A stretch of 64,000 bases of DNA, from positions 99,971,608 to 100,035,607 of the forward strand of contig JAIOJX010000025.1 in assembly GCA_022376925.1 (NCBI GenBank). The letters run 5' to 3'. Within the stretch, counting starts at the first letter, position 1. Every line of letters begins with the position of its first letter. This document shows, one piece after another, positions 35,688-48,004 of the stretch. Both the position numbers and the translations under genes were made by a program. Below the pieces are notes generated by a model. The model did not search any database. It was not told where the DNA came from and was given only the letters and a program-made list of their open reading frames with translations. This DNA is from Tragulus kanchil (Eukaryota > Chordata > Mammalia > Artiodactyla > Tragulidae).

Positions 35688-38074
35688 GACTCGGATCACA
35701 GAGAGAGGTGGCTTAAACAAGAACCTGCGGTTTACGGTGATCTTTAAGTGACTGAAATTAGGTTCTCTTCAAATATGTTTGGTAAAAGAAAATGTTAGAA
35801 AGCTAAGGGAGGTCGAAAGATGGGGGCACAAGAGAAAACCAGGGTCAGGAGTCCCTAGAGTACCTGAGTCACAAGAACGAGCCTCTTGACTCTGCAGACC
35901 ATTGCCTGTGTGTATCCTCATGGATAGAAACTAGAAAATCTCTTCAGAAGGGAAGTTGACAAAGGTTAATGTAATACCATATGGGATTTGTTTGGAGTGT
36001 GGAGTGGGAGATAATGAGGACAGTTTTGGACATGCTGAATTGGAGAGGACTTCACCCCATGGAATTGGAGTTGTCCTATATGTGTCGCTGTGTAGCACTC
36101 TGGACAGCTAATACAAATTTGGAAGTTTTCCATGTGGTTTAACTCTTGGGTTCCCCTGACTGGAAAATCAATAACAAATCAATTTCTTTTAAGTGATACA
36201 CAAAATATTCCCTAGCAGTTTGTTCAGTTTGGAATGCTGATGCTAAATCTGATTGAACACCTACCAAAATTTTCAAATGTAATGCATTTTCTTTAAGAAC
36301 AATACTAACCGTAAACCAAGCTTCTTTGTTGACTTGAGAATATCTGAAGTCCTCTCCAGTTACCTTCAACCATGTGAAAGTCCCTCTGACACAGAGTCTC
36401 TCCCTGCAGTTACTAATTTCTTCTTCTAATCTCACTTGGTTATCTTTCTACAGTACCCTGTTTTTTTAAAACACCCAGGATCTGAAAAATTTGAGTCAAT
36501 ATACAGAGGAACTTGTAAGAAAAAAGCAATACTACAACTATTTTCCTTTATTAAATGTTTATTTTTGTTTCATGTAAATTTGCTCATCCCTACCATGTAG
36601 TATTTGAATATTCATCTAATTGGTAAGACTGTTAAAATATTATCAAACAGGGGTATAGAGATTATGAGAGAACAAAATCATGATTTGGAGTCAAGTGAAC
36701 TTTGACATAACAGCTTTTCCACTTACTACATTTATGATTTTGAGTACATTGCAAAATTTCTCTGAGATTCAGTATCTTTATCCACAAAATTTAATGTATG
36801 TCCCCAGCACAGTTTTGGTGAGAGCTATATGGGGTAACATATATAAACCCAAGTAAATTGGTTGCTACTGTATCCTTAGTAGACTACAGACTCGGTACGG
36901 GTGGCTTAAACAAGAACCTGGTTTACGGTGATCTTTAAGTGACTGAAATTAGGTTCTCTTCAAATATGTTTGGTAAAAGAAAATGTTAGAAAGCTAAGGG
37001 AGGTCGAAAGATGGGGGCACAAGAGAAAACCAGGGTCAGGAGTCCCTAGAGTACCTGAGTCACAAGAACGAGCCTCTTGACTCTGCAGACCATTGCCTGT
37101 GTGTATCCTCATGGATAGAAACTAGAAAATCTCTTCAGAAGGGAAGTTGACAAAGGTTAATGTAATACCATATGGGATTTGTTTGGAGTGTGGAGTGGGA
37201 GATAATGAGGACAGTTTTGGACATGCTGAATTGGAGAGGACTTCACCCCATGGAATTGGAGTTGTCCTATATGTGTCGCTGTGTAGCACTCTGGACAGCT
37301 AATACAAATTTGGAAGTTTTCCATGTGGTTTAACTCTTGGGTTCCCCTGACTGGAAAATCAATAACAAATCAATTTCTTTTAAGTGATACACAAAATATT
37401 CCCTAGCAGTTTGTTCAGTTTGGAATGCTGATGCTAAATCTGATTGAACACCTACCAAAATTTTCAAATGTAATGCATTTTCTTTAAGAACAATACTAAC
37501 CGTAAACCAAGCTTCTTTGTTGACTTGAGAATATCTGAAGTCCTCTCCAGTTACCTTCAACCATGTGAAAGTCCCTCTGACACAGAGTCTCTCCCTGCAG
37601 TTACTAATTTCTTCTTCTAATCTCACTTGGTTATCTTTCTACAGTACCCTGTTTTTTTAAAACACCCAGGATCTGAAAAATTTGAGTCAATATACAGAGG
37701 AACTTGTAAGAAAAAAGCAATACTACAACTATTTTCCTTTATTAAATGTTTATTTTTGTTTCATGTAAATTTGCTCATCCCTACCATGTAGTATTTGAAT
37801 ATTCATCTAATTGGTAAGACTGTTAAAATATTATCAAACAGGGGTATAGAGATTATGAGAGAACAAAATCATGATTTGGAGTCAAGTGAACTTTGACATA
37901 ACAGCTTTTCCACTTACTACATTTATGATTTTGAGTACATTGCAAAATTTCTCTGAGATTCAGTATCTTTATCCACAAAATTTAATGTATGTCCCCAGCA
38001 CAGTTTTGGTGAGAGCTATATGGGGTAACATATATAAACCCAAGTAAATTGGTTGCTACTGTATCCTTAGTAGA
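35688..38074. repeat. Direct duplication D12 (false-duplication candidate)
   Basis: Copy 1 is 35688-36883 and copy 2 is 36889-38074, with a 5-bp spacer (ctaca). The offset is 1201 at the left edge, 1193 after an 8-bp deletion and 1191 after loss of two bases in 'cctgcggttt', so all indels lie within 40 bp of the junction. Interior identical, including the 98-codon minus frames (36139 and 37330), which show no known domain. Confidence 0.95.
36655..36880 (+). mobile_element. MIR SINE relic
   Basis: 'gatttggagtcaagtgaact', 'ttccacttactacatttatg', 'ttgcaaaatttctctgagat', 'tcagtatctttatccacaaa' give the sense MIR order. Other versions lie at 37846-38071 (D12) and, in part, 38982-39155 (D13). Confidence 0.78.
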
Positions 38075-38600
38075 TGGTAGACAGGATAGTTATGGGGATT
38101 TCTTTTAATTATACTATTGTTTTTCACATCTGATGAGATCTTGGATAAGACATTATTTAGATGTGTTTCCCACAAAGTTTCAATGTAGCTGAGTTTTTTG
38201 GAGCAGCTTGAAATGTATTTTCTTTCCTACTGTCCTCTGTAGGTTATTTCCCTCTAGTGTTCTCTTCTTTGATCTCAGCTGCTTTTGGACACACTGCTTA
38301 GTTACTTGAAACTACTCTTTTTCAAGGTAAACAGGAATTTAATTTTTTAAGAAAAAACATGGGCACAGATATTATTCATATCTCTATATTGTTATATAAA
38401 ATACACATTCATCATTTATGGAAAGCACCAAACATTCTTGAACCTACTGAGGTCTTTCAGAGGTAGTTCTATGTAGTTGGGGTCAGTTTTTATTTTTTGG
38501 GGGGGGGAGGGTCCATAATGACTTTTAGTACTCTCTTTGAAAAGTGGAAGTGTAGTTAATTTACAATGTTTCAGGTGTACAGTAAAGTGATTCACTAATG

Positions 38601-38646
<46 letters not shown>

Positions 38647-39683
38647 CTTTTTCAGATTCTTTTCCATTATAGGTTATTATAAAATACTGAATATGGTTCT
38701 CTGTGCTACAACGTTGGTCCTCATTGCTTATATATTTTACATATAGTAGTGCTTATCTGTTCATCTCAAATTCCTAATTTATCCCTCCCCCTTCATCCCT
38801 TTTGGTAACCATGTTTGTTTTCTGTCTGTGAGTCTATTTCTCTTTGTAGATCAGTTCATTTATATTCTTTTTTATTGATTTCACATGTAAGTGATATTTT
38901 ATGATATTTGTCTGATTTAATTCTCTTAATACAATAATCTCTAGGGTCAAATAATGTTGCTGCAAATGTTGATGACTTTGAAACAGCTTTTCCACTTACT
39001 ACATTTATGATTTTGAGTACATTGCAAAATTTCTCTGAGATTCAGTATCTTTATCCACAAAATTTAATGTATGTCCCCAGCACAGTTTTGGTGAGAGCTA
39101 TATGGGGTAACATATATAAACCCAAGTAAATTGGTTGCTACTGTATCCTTAGTAGATGGTAGACAGGATAGTTATGGGGATTTCTTTTAATTATACTATT
39201 GTTTTTCACATCTGATGAGATCTTGGATAAGACATTATTTAGATGTGTTTCCCACAAAGTTTCAATGTAGCTGAGTTTTTTGGAGCAGCTTGAAATGTAT
39301 TTTCTTTCCTACTGTCCTCTGTAGGTTATTTCCCTCTAGTGTTCTCTTCTTTTGATCTCAGCTGCTTTTGGACACACTGCTTAGTTACTTGAAACTACTC
39401 TTTTTCAAGGTAAACAGGAATTTAATTTTTTAAGAAAAAACATGGGCACAGATATTATTCATATCTCTATATTGTTATATAAAATACACATTCATCATTT
39501 ATGGAAAGCACCAAACATTCTTGAACCTACTGAGGTCTTTCAGAGGTAGTTCTATGTAGTTGGGGTCAGTTTTTATTTTTTGGGGGGGGGAGGGTCCATA
39601 ATGACTTTTAGTACTCTCTTTGAAAAGTGGAAGTGTAGTTAATTTACAATGTTTCAGGTGTACAGTAAAGTGATTCACTAATG

Positions 39684-39729
<46 letters not shown>

Positions 39730-40052
39730 CTTTTTCAGATTCTTTTCCATTATAGGTTATTATAAAATACTGAATATGGTTCTCTGTGCTACAACGTTGG
39801 TCCTCATTGCTTATATATTTTACATATAGTAGTGCTTATCTGTTCATCTCAAATTCCTAATTTATCCCTCCCCCTTCATCCCTTTTGGTAACCATGTTTG
39901 TTTTCTGTCTGTGAGTCTATTTCTCTTTTGTAGATCAGTTCATTTATATTCTTTTTTATTGATTTCACATGTAAGTGATATTTTATGATATTTGTCTGAT
40001 TTAATTCTCTTAATACAATAATCTCTAGGGTCAAATGATGTTGCTGCAAATG
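37890..40052. repeat. Direct duplication D13 (false-duplication candidate)
   Basis: Copy 1 is 37890-38968 and copy 2 is 38975-40052, with a 6-bp spacer (ttgatg). The offset is 1082-1084, stepping up by one at two T-runs (39350 and 39928 areas). A left-edge change is gacataacag against gaaacag. The AT-microsatellite has 40 bases in both copies (38604-38643 and 39687-39726). Confidence 0.95.
38540..38970 (-). mobile_element. L1 3' UTR, antisense, with (AT)20
   Basis: 'tttacaatgtttcaggtgta', 'cagtaaagtgattcactaat', the (AT)20 run, 'cagattcttttccattatag', 'tggttctctgtgctacaacg', then 'ccatgtttgttttctgtctg' are the complement of a ruminant L1 3' end. Copy 1 is cut at the D13 junction. The uncut version continues after 40052. 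Confidence 0.8.
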
Positions 40053-40660
40053 GTATTATTTCACTCATTTTTATGACTGAGTAATACTCCATTGTATCTA
40101 CGTATCTATCTATGTATCTACCTATATGTTTTTCCCATATATATGTGTATACATACAGACAGACACACCCACACACCCCACAAATACATATATGTATACA
40201 TATAGGAAGTGTTAATCACTCAGTCATGCCTGACTTTATGACCCTATGTGTTGTAGCCCACCTGACTTCTCTGTCCATGGAATTCTGTAGGCCAGAATAT
40301 TGGAGTGAGAGGTAGTCACTTCTTCCTCTAGGGGGTCTTCCCGACTCAGGGGTCAAACCCAGGTCTCTTGCATTGCAGGCAGATTCTTTACCATCTAATC
40401 TACAATGGAGTTCTATATATATATATTCTGTATTTATTTCTCTGTTGATGGACATTTAAGCGGCATCCGTGTTTTGGCTATTGTAAATAATACTGCTGTG
40501 AACACTAGGGTACATGTATCTATTTGTCTTTTCCTGATATATGCTGCCCCGGAGTGAGATTGGGGGATTATATGGTAGCTTTATTTTAGCTTTTAAGAAA
40601 CCTCCATACTGTTTTCTATAGTGGCTGCACCAGTTTACACTCCCACCAACAATTTAGCAT
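39623..40660 (-). mobile_element. L1 3' end, antisense, interrupted by a Bov-tA SINE
   Basis: Second D13 copy continuing correctly into 'tgttgctgcaaatggtatta', 'gactgagtaatactccattg' (40075), a TATC-like and TA/CA-rich stretch to 40205, a SINE (40207-40405), then 'ctctgttgatggacatttaa' (40440), 'ttggctattgtaaataatac' and 'ctcccaccaacaatttagca'. This is the L1 antisense order. Confidence 0.82.
40207..40405 (-). mobile_element. Bov-tA/ART2-type SINE inserted in L1
   Basis: The complement is read on plus: 'gtgttaatcactcagtcatg', 'tgtccatggaattctgtagg', 'ccagaatattggagtgagag', 'aggggtcaaacccaggtctc', 'ttgcaggcagattctttacc'. Confidence 0.9.
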
Positions 40661-40760
40661 GGCTCCCTTTAGGTTATTATAGAAGAATGAGCAGAGCTCC
40701 TGTGCTATACAGTAGGTCCTTTTTGGTTATCTATTTTAAACGTAGCAATATGCACATGTC
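40650..40760 (-). mobile_element. L1 3' UTR fragment, antisense
   Basis: 'aggttattatagaagaatga' and 'gctatacagtaggtcctttt' followed by 'tggttatctattttaaa' match the same L1 3' UTR family as 28555-28735. It abuts the preceding L1 piece and could be a separate insertion or a rearranged part of it. Confidence 0.65.
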
Positions 40761-41525
40761 AAATGAGAATTTTAGATTTGGGGCTTTCATTCTGGTGACT
40801 GTGCCAAAAAATAAAATCATAATATACATCACCAGGATGACCACTTGAATATGGTCATTTGATGTCAATCTTTATGAACACCTTGGTAATGCTGCTTCAC
40901 TTGTTGGCGGGCTGGTAAGGAGGGGAAAAAACAGCCATATATAAATTTGCATCCACAACAGAGACACTTAAATGTCATCACAGTTCATTTTATCACTGAA
41001 GGTTTGGTTGGAGTTTGGGAGGATAAAAATGATGAAAGAATTGAGTTCATACATGACCTATGGCAATAAACATGTCAGACTTGGACCTGCTCTTGGCAAT
41101 TAGTTCCATAACCTTCTGTCACATTAATCCCAGTTACTTCAGATTTCTCTGGCCTTCCAATTTTGTTTATACCATTTCGTTTATAGAAGAGATTTAGGCT
41201 TTTGTGTTGTTTCAGAGTGTCCACGTAAACAGTTTTGTTTCCTCTCAGTGCAAATTTAAATAACATTTTCTTAAGTATAATCTTAAATTTGCCATTCTAG
41301 AGAAGTTTAAAAGGAGGTTTGTAATTTGCTGAAGTTTGAGAAACATTGAACTAAAAAACTTTTCAAGATTCATTTCACCTCTAATTATCAGCTCCCTTTG
41401 GGGGCAATGATTTTCTTGCGTTTTTCAAAATAATTCACAAAAGACTCTTGGGAACCACATAAGCTTGTTTTCCTGTAACTGCTGCCTCATATGTTGTTGG
41501 TGAGATTGTAGATACCAACATTGAC
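40761..41525. other. Single-copy sequence, no gene seen
   Basis: A 63-codon minus frame at 41075-41266 has no recognisable domain. No repeat named. Confidence 0.45.
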
Positions 41526-41540
41526 TTAAAAATACAGCAT

Positions 41541-41860
41541 AGGGGCTTCCCTGGTGGTCCAGTGGGTAAGGACACCACCTTGCAGTGCAAGGAACGCCAG
41601 TTCGATCCCTGGCCTGGGAAGATCCCACGTGCAGCAGAGTGGCTGGACCGATGTGTCCAATTACTGAAGTGGAGCTCTGGAGCGCATGCGCCCAGAGCCG
41701 GTGCTCTGCAACAAGAGAGGCCACCGTGATGGGACGCCCACACGGGCCAAAGAACAAAGATGGGTGAAAATAGATAAATGAAAGACCAATAGAAGTGGCC
41801 CGCCTACCTGCCTCCCTCCCCACCCCACCCCCCACCAAAAAAAAAAGAAAATATATAAAA
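41541..41860 (+). mobile_element. CHR-type SINE
   Basis: 'ggggcttccctggtggtcca', 'ttgcagtgcaaggaacgcca', 'gttcgatccctggcctggga', then 'gccaaagaacaaagatgggt' and an extended purine/A-rich tail with a C-rich insert (41804-41836). The target-site duplication aaaaatacagc is at 41528-41538 and 41861-41871. It is less diverged than the copies at 4462 and 14410. Confidence 0.9.
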
Positions 41861-41943
41861 AAAAATACAGCCCAAATGTTAGAAATGATAGGAAAATGTC
41901 ACAAGATGCTCAGAATATAATTAAGTACATTTAGTAATACATT

Positions 41944-42165
41944 TATGGGCTTCCCCAGTAGCTCAGCAGTAAAGAATACACCTACAGTGCAGGAGATGTG
42001 AGAAATGTGTGTTCGATCCCTGTGTTAGGAAGATCCCCTGGAGGAGGGCATGGCAACCCACTCTAGTATTCTTGCCTGGAGAATCCCTTGGACAGAGGAG
42101 TGTGGTAGGCTATAACCCACAGGGTCCCAAATAGGACACAATTAAAAAGACTGAGTACTGCATGC
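41944..42165 (+). mobile_element. Bov-tA/ART2-type SINE
   Basis: 'gggcttccccagtagctcag', 'cacctacagtgcaggagatg', 'tgttcgatccctgtgttagg', 'tctagtattcttgcctggag', 'ggacacaattaaaaagactg'. The duplicate is at 43076-43297. Confidence 0.92.
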
Positions 42166-42169
42166 TCAT

Positions 42170-42320
42170 AGTGTGACCTGAAGTGAACTACTTCCTGTTT
42201 TGTCATCTATGTCATCTATGAACTGGGAACAATAATTACAACTTGTTTATTTGTTTTGAATGTTAAGGGGAGTCGATGACATACTTTAATTTCTTTACAC
42301 AGTGCGCATCCTAGAACAAA
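42170..42320 (+). mobile_element. MIR SINE relic
   Basis: 'gtgacctgaagtgaactact', 'tcatctatgaactgggaaca', 'ataattacaacttgtttatt' and 'atcctagaacaaagtaatca' follow the sense MIR order. The duplicate is at 43302-43452. Confidence 0.6.
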
Positions 42321-42729
42321 GTAATCACAAGGAAATGTTAGTTATTTTGCTCCCTGGAGTCTGATGGGCTTTTTCTGTTAAAATGATTCCAATCATCAGA
42401 ATTTTCAAACTGCTTTTATTTGCTGGTATCTTGGTAATTACCACAGATGGATGATATATTGACTTATTCATCAGTTCTGGTTTTCATTCTCAGCATTTCA
42501 TTATCCCTAGATGTTTCCCACCTTGCTGCAGCAGTCAGAGAAGAAAGAATATAGGAGACAGAACAAAAGAACTGATCCCTGGCTTTGAGTTTCAAAGAAT
42601 TAAGCTCTGACATAGACAAAAGATTTAGCAGAATATATGATTAGAGCAATGTTTACCTACACTCTACTCAGACAAGGGCAAGATTCTACAGGGTTGAATT
42701 CAAAGGTGGGGTAAAGACGTATAATTCGA

Positions 42730-42992
42730 CAGTTCGATCCCTGGCCTGGGAAGATCCCACGTGCAGCAGAGTGGCTGGACCGATGTGTCCAATTACTGAA
42801 GTGGAGCTCTGGAGCGCATGCGCCCAGAGCCGGTGCTCTGCAACAAGAGAGGCCACCGTGATGGGACGCCCACACGGGCCAAAGAACAAAGATGGGTGAA
42901 AATAGATAAATGAAAGACCAATAGAAGTGGCCCGCCTACCTGCCTCCCTCCCCACCCCACCCCCCACCAAAAAAAAAAGAAAATATATAAAA
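42730..42992 (+). mobile_element. CHR-type SINE, truncated second copy (D14)
   Basis: Same element as 41598-41860. Its 5' end is missing because the D14 second copy begins inside it, and no target-site duplication is present on the left. That is expected if the junction is artificial. Confidence 0.88.
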
Positions 42993-43075
42993 AAAAATAC
43001 AGCCCAAATGTTAGAAATGATAGGAAAATGTCACAAGATGCTCAGAATATAATTAAGTACATTTAGTAATACATT

Positions 43076-43297
43076 TATGGGCTTCCCCAGTAGCTCAGCA
43101 GTAAAGAATACACCTACAGTGCAGGAGATGTGAGAAATGTGTGTTCGATCCCTGTGTTAGGAAGATCCCCTGGAGGAGGGCATGGCAACCCACTCTAGTA
43201 TTCTTGCCTGGAGAATCCCTTGGACAGAGGAGTGTGGTAGGCTATAACCCACAGGGTCCCAAATAGGACACAATTAAAAAGACTGAGTACTGCATGC
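43076..43297 (+). mobile_element. Bov-tA/ART2-type SINE, second copy (D14)
   Basis: Same element as 41944-42165 at offset 1132. Confidence 0.92.
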
Positions 43298-43842
43298 TCA
43301 TAGTGTGACCTGAAGTGAACTACTTCCTGTTTTGTCATCTATGTCATCTATGAACTGGGAACAATAATTACAACTTGTTTATTTGTTTTGAATGTTAAGG
43401 GGAGTCGATGACATACTTTAATTTCTTTACACAGTGCGCATCCTAGAACAAAGTAATCACAAGGAAATGTTAGTTATTTTGCTCCCTGGAGTCTGATGGG
43501 CTTTTTCTGTTAAAATGATTCCAATCATCAGAATTTTCAAACTGCTTTTATTTGCTGGTATCTTGGTAATTACCACAGATGGATGATATATTGACTTATT
43601 CATCAGTTCTGGTTTTCATTCTCAGCATTTCATTATCCCTAGATGTTTCCCACCTTGCTGCAGCAGTCAGAGAAGAAAGAATATAGGAGACAGAACAAAA
43701 GAACTGATCCCTGGCTTTGAGTTTCAAAGAATTAAGCTCTGACATAGACAAAAGATTTAGCAGAATATATGATTAGAGCAATGTTTACCTACACTCTACT
43801 CAGACAAGGGCAAGATTCTACAGGGTTGAATTCAAAGGTGGG

Positions 43843-44500
43843 AAGTAAGGGAGACAGTATAATTCCAAGACAGCTTTAGGGAATGAGATTTAGGGGGACT
43901 GTGACCTTCACCTTCAAGCAAGTCCAGGGAACTAGCAATTTCCTGGGGGTCTCTTCATCTAGTACAGGTGGGAAGAAAAACAGGCTCCTCCCCTAGGGTT
44001 GGCTGTGGACTGACACCAGAGGTCACCTGATCCCCTAAAGGGGGTTGAGAATGGGTTTATTACAGTCCTTCATGGAGTCAGGAGTCTACCCTGCAGGGGG
44101 GTGGGAGGTGGGGTGGCTCAGAGAGCTGTAGACTTGAAGAACTCTTACAGGCAGGAATGAGATGGAGGAACTGTGCAGAAAGGTGATGAAGGCCCAGACA
44201 CGGTCCACACTCTACCCACACCCACCAGCCTCTACCAGGTCCTTGTATCACATAAGCTCTTTATGAAAGAGAAGAGGGGAGAACATGGTAACTCAATGGA
44301 GCCACATTTCTAATACCTAGTGGAATGAGAGATTAGGGTAGAAATAAAGTTTCTTATATAAAATAAAGTAAGTATGTTGCTCTCAGTCAGACTCCCTAGG
44401 AGCAGAATCTAAAACAAGAATTTTGCTGTAATTTCATAAGGGAATATTCTCAAGACAAGAGAAATGAGGAAAAGAAAAGATACAAATGAACTTACAAAAC
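43843..44500. other. GC-richer single-copy block, unassigned
   Basis: From about 43890 to 44300 the sequence is clearly richer in G and C than its surroundings, with runs such as 'ctgcaggggggtgggaggtg' near 44091. No CpG-island-like density and no coding frame stands out. It could be an unrecognised LTR or a conserved non-coding element. Confidence 0.4.
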
Positions 44501-44504
44501 AGAA

Positions 44505-44790
44505 AGAGACTCACAGACTTAGGAAACCATTGCTGGGAGAAAGGGACAGTTAGCATGGGAAGGTCATGCACATACAGCTATATTTAATATGGACAACCAA
44601 GCTACTGCATAGCCCAGGGAACTCTGTTCAATGTTATGTGCCAGCCTGGATGGGGAGAGGTTGAGGGGGAGAATGGATATTTTATACGTATGGCTGAGTC
44701 CCTTTGTTGTTCACCTGTAATTATCAAAACACTGTAAACTGACTATACCCCAACATAAAAAGTTAAAACAAAGTAAAAACAAACAACAAC
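44505..44790 (+). mobile_element. Ruminant L1 3' end
   Basis: 'agagactcacagacttagga', 'aaccattgctgggagaaagg', 'catagcccagggaactctgt', 'gtaaactgactataccccaa' and an A-rich tail give the sense L1 3' end order. Moderately old. Confidence 0.75.
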
Positions 44791-45153
44791 TCTGTCTCTC
44801 CATTCATTTATCTGAAGTTGTTATGGATCAAGAACCATGAGGAAATTAAGCCTGGACTGGAGTTTAAGGTATTAGATGTCCTTTAGAATTGGAGTAGAAA
44901 GGATAAAATGAACTAGGAGAGAAGAGAAGAGAAGCAGCTATTAGAGGGATCTGAAGAATATCTTTAAAATCTTCCTGCCCTAACTACTTCTACAGTGTGA
45001 GACTTTGGTGTCTTCATCCTGGTAATACTGAAGAGTCATCATGCTGGAGTTGTCATGCAGAAGCGTGGCTGGGTGCACAGGTCCACTGCTCATAGCTATG
45101 CTCACGGACAGAGTTAGAGGAGATAAACAGAGAGCCAGAATGTGAGATCCAGA
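44791..45153. other. Single-copy sequence, no gene seen
   Basis: No open frame or repeat recognised. It leads into duplication D15. Confidence 0.4.
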
Positions 45154-47484
45154 CTTCCCATATCCTCCAAATAAGAAGCATTTGTGTCACTTTAGAGATA
45201 GTTGTATACGAAGATGAACTGCCTGCCACAAAAAGAAGGAAAGGGAGAAGGCTTTCCCTTTCCTAAGTGACCTCCAAGTAAGGAATCAATGTTGAGATTC
45301 TCGATGCCGACTGTCTGCTGGTGTGTGGTTCCTTGGTCACTGAGGTCAGGGTCAGAGCCATCTGAACTGAACCAAATCTATCTACTTCTCAGTCATCTAG
45401 AGACACTGAGACTACCTGCCAGACCCGCAAGAGCAACCTGTAGTCTAACTGCCTCAAATTGATTAGGAAAACAGAAAAAGGAAGCTTGTTACCCTACTCT
45501 GGCCTCTGTGAACTGCTGAAAACGTTCTTCTTCTTTTCTCTAGCAGCCATGGAAGAAAACCAAAACTCATCTTACTGATACTAAAATAGCCAATCTGCTA
45601 CTGTTTTTGAGATCTGTTTGCTTTCTAATGTGCCCCTGATTGTAAGCCCTTTTATGTTTCATGCTAGTCTATAAATGTTATTTAGACTTAAAGCATAAAA
45701 GCAAGATTTTTGATATGCTTGACAGTATCTCTTCCACTGAGTCCAAATTCAAGGGAAACAAATATCTAGTAATGTACAAAGAAGCTGCGACAGGAAGGCA
45801 GCAAATGGGGCTCACTGACCACACACTGGGATAAGGAACTTTGCAGGTAGAAACAGCACAATCTAGTTCTAAGTAGGACTCTCAAGAAATGGGTTCTCTC
45901 AGCACCAGTGACAAAGAAATCTCATCAAGTTGGATTTCACACAGACACAGGGCTGTAATTCAGCTGAGGCAGACAGCAGGGAAAGTCATTTCACTGCCTA
46001 CTTCAGCTGACAAAATGATTCCTCTTCTTTTGTTTATGGTTTGATGTTTCTCTTTCCCTTTTGAAGGCTGAATGAAATATAGAGATTGTATCTATCTGTG
46101 AAGAAAGGGAAAGATGTACTCAGTTGGAGAGACTGGAAGAAACGCTTCAGTTTGCTTCTCTGGGTCCTAATCTAGACTCAGGGCTCTGAGATCAAGATTT
46201 GTTCTGCTGTTGAGGGAGAGATTGTCCAACAAATCTTCTTTAGGTACTAAAAACAATTACACAGCTCCAGCCCACATGTGGGTGCATGAAATGTCCTGTG
46301 GTTGTACCCAAAGATTCTCGAGGGGGCCAGATTCCTTCCCATATCCTCCAAATAAGAAGCATTTGTGTCACTTTAGAGATAGTTGTATACGAAGATGAAC
46401 TGCCTGCCACAAAAAGAAGGAAAGGGAGAAGGCTTTCCCTTTCCTAAGTGACCTCCAAGTAAGGAATCAATGTTGAGATTCTCGATGCCGACTGTCTGCT
46501 GGTGTGTGGTTCCTTGGTCACTGAGGTCAGGGTCAGAGCCATCTGAACTGAACCAAATCTATCTACTTCTCAGTCATCTAGAGACACTGAGACTACCTGC
46601 CAGACCCGCAAGAGCAACCTGTAGTCTAACTGCCTCAAATTGATTAGGAAAACAGAAAAAGGAAGCTTGTTACCCTACTCTGGCCTCTGTGAACTGCTGA
46701 AAACGTTCTTCTTCTTTTCTCTAGCAGCCATGGAAGAAAACCAAAACTCATCTTACTGATACTAAAATAGCCAATCTGCTACTGTTTTTGAGATCTGTTT
46801 GCTTTCTAATGTGCCCCTGATTGTAAGCCCTTTTATGTTTCATGCTAGTCTATAAATGTTATTTAGACTTAAAGCATAAAAGCAAGATTTTGATATGCTT
46901 GACAGTATCTCTTCCACTGAGTCCAAATTCAAGGGAAACAAATATCTAGTAATGTACAAAGAAGCTGCGACAGGAAGGCAGCAAATGGGGCTCACTGACC
47001 ACACACTGGGATAAGGAACTTTGCAGGTAGAAACAGCACAATCTAGTTCTAAGTAGGACTCTCAAGAAATGGGTTCTCTCAGCACCAGTGACAAAGAAAT
47101 CTCATCAAGTTGGATTTCACACAGACACAGGGCTGTAATTCAGCTGAGGCAGACAGCAGGGAAAGTCATTTCACTGCCTACTTCAGCTGACAAAATGATT
47201 CCTCTTCTTTTGTTTATGGTTTGATGTTTCTCTTTCCCTTTTGAAGGCTGAATGAAATATAGAGATTGTATCTATCTGTGAAGAAAGGGAAAGATGTACT
47301 CAGTTGGAGAGACTGGAAGAAACGCTTCAGTTTGCTTCTCTGGGTCCTAATCTAGACTCAGGGCTCTGAGATCAAGATTTGTTCTGCTGTTGAGGGAGAG
47401 ATTGTCCAACAAATCTTCTTTAGGTACTAAAAACAATTACACAGCTCCAGCCCACATGTGGGTGCATGAAATGTCCTGTGGTTG
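45154..47484. repeat. Direct duplication D15 (false-duplication candidate)
   Basis: Copy 1 is 45154-46304 and copy 2 is 46335-47484. The offset is 1181, then 1180 after a T-run shortened by one near 46889. The 30-bp spacer (46305-46334) ends with a stretch like the left flank of copy 1 (gagagccaga compared with ggggccaga). The unit itself has no repeat I can name and no coding signal. Confidence 0.95.
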
Positions 47485-48000
47485 AAATTAAGCATGCGAA
47501 AGACATGAGAATTTTCACTCATGCTCAATATTTGGTCTAATTACTGAAGGTTTTCATTGTTGTTTTAAGTAAAAAGTGGGCAAAACCTTATACACAGTGT
47601 GACATTCTAAACTTTATGTGGATTTCCAGCTTTATAACTCCCCCAATCAAATCAAAATTCCATTAAAAATCACTCTTATATGATTATTCTCCCATTCTGA
47701 AACCTTAGATGATCTCAAGATTCTAATTGTCAAGGTCTTTTGTTTGTTTGTTTTAGTTGGATTCTGGTAGAATTTTCAAATCAGGACCTCTTAAACTAGG
47801 CAGTACCTTGAGTTGTTCTTTACTCTACTTCTGTTTTCCTAATAATGTTTCTCTTATCTCACTCATCACCGATTTATCTAGTTCAAATAAGACATAAGGG
47901 CAAGCTTAAGTCTGCAATAATATTTTGTTTCTTATCTGTCACTGAGTTGGTCAATAACTTCCAGGTTAATTTGTAGATTCCTAGACATTATCCAGTATCT
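47485..48000. other. Single-copy AT-rich sequence, no gene seen
   Basis: No open frame or repeat recognised. Confidence 0.4.
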
Positions 48001-48004
48001 GACT

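Larger units (their letters stand above)
41598..43842. repeat. Direct duplication D14 (false-duplication candidate)
   Basis: Copy 1 is 41598-42710 and copy 2 is 42730-43842, offset 1132 throughout, with a 19-bp spacer (gtaaagacgtataattcga). Copy 2 starts inside the CHR SINE, so the second SINE lacks its first about 57 bp. The spacer resembles the sequence just after copy 2 (43843-43868), with bases lost and changed. Confidence 0.95.
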
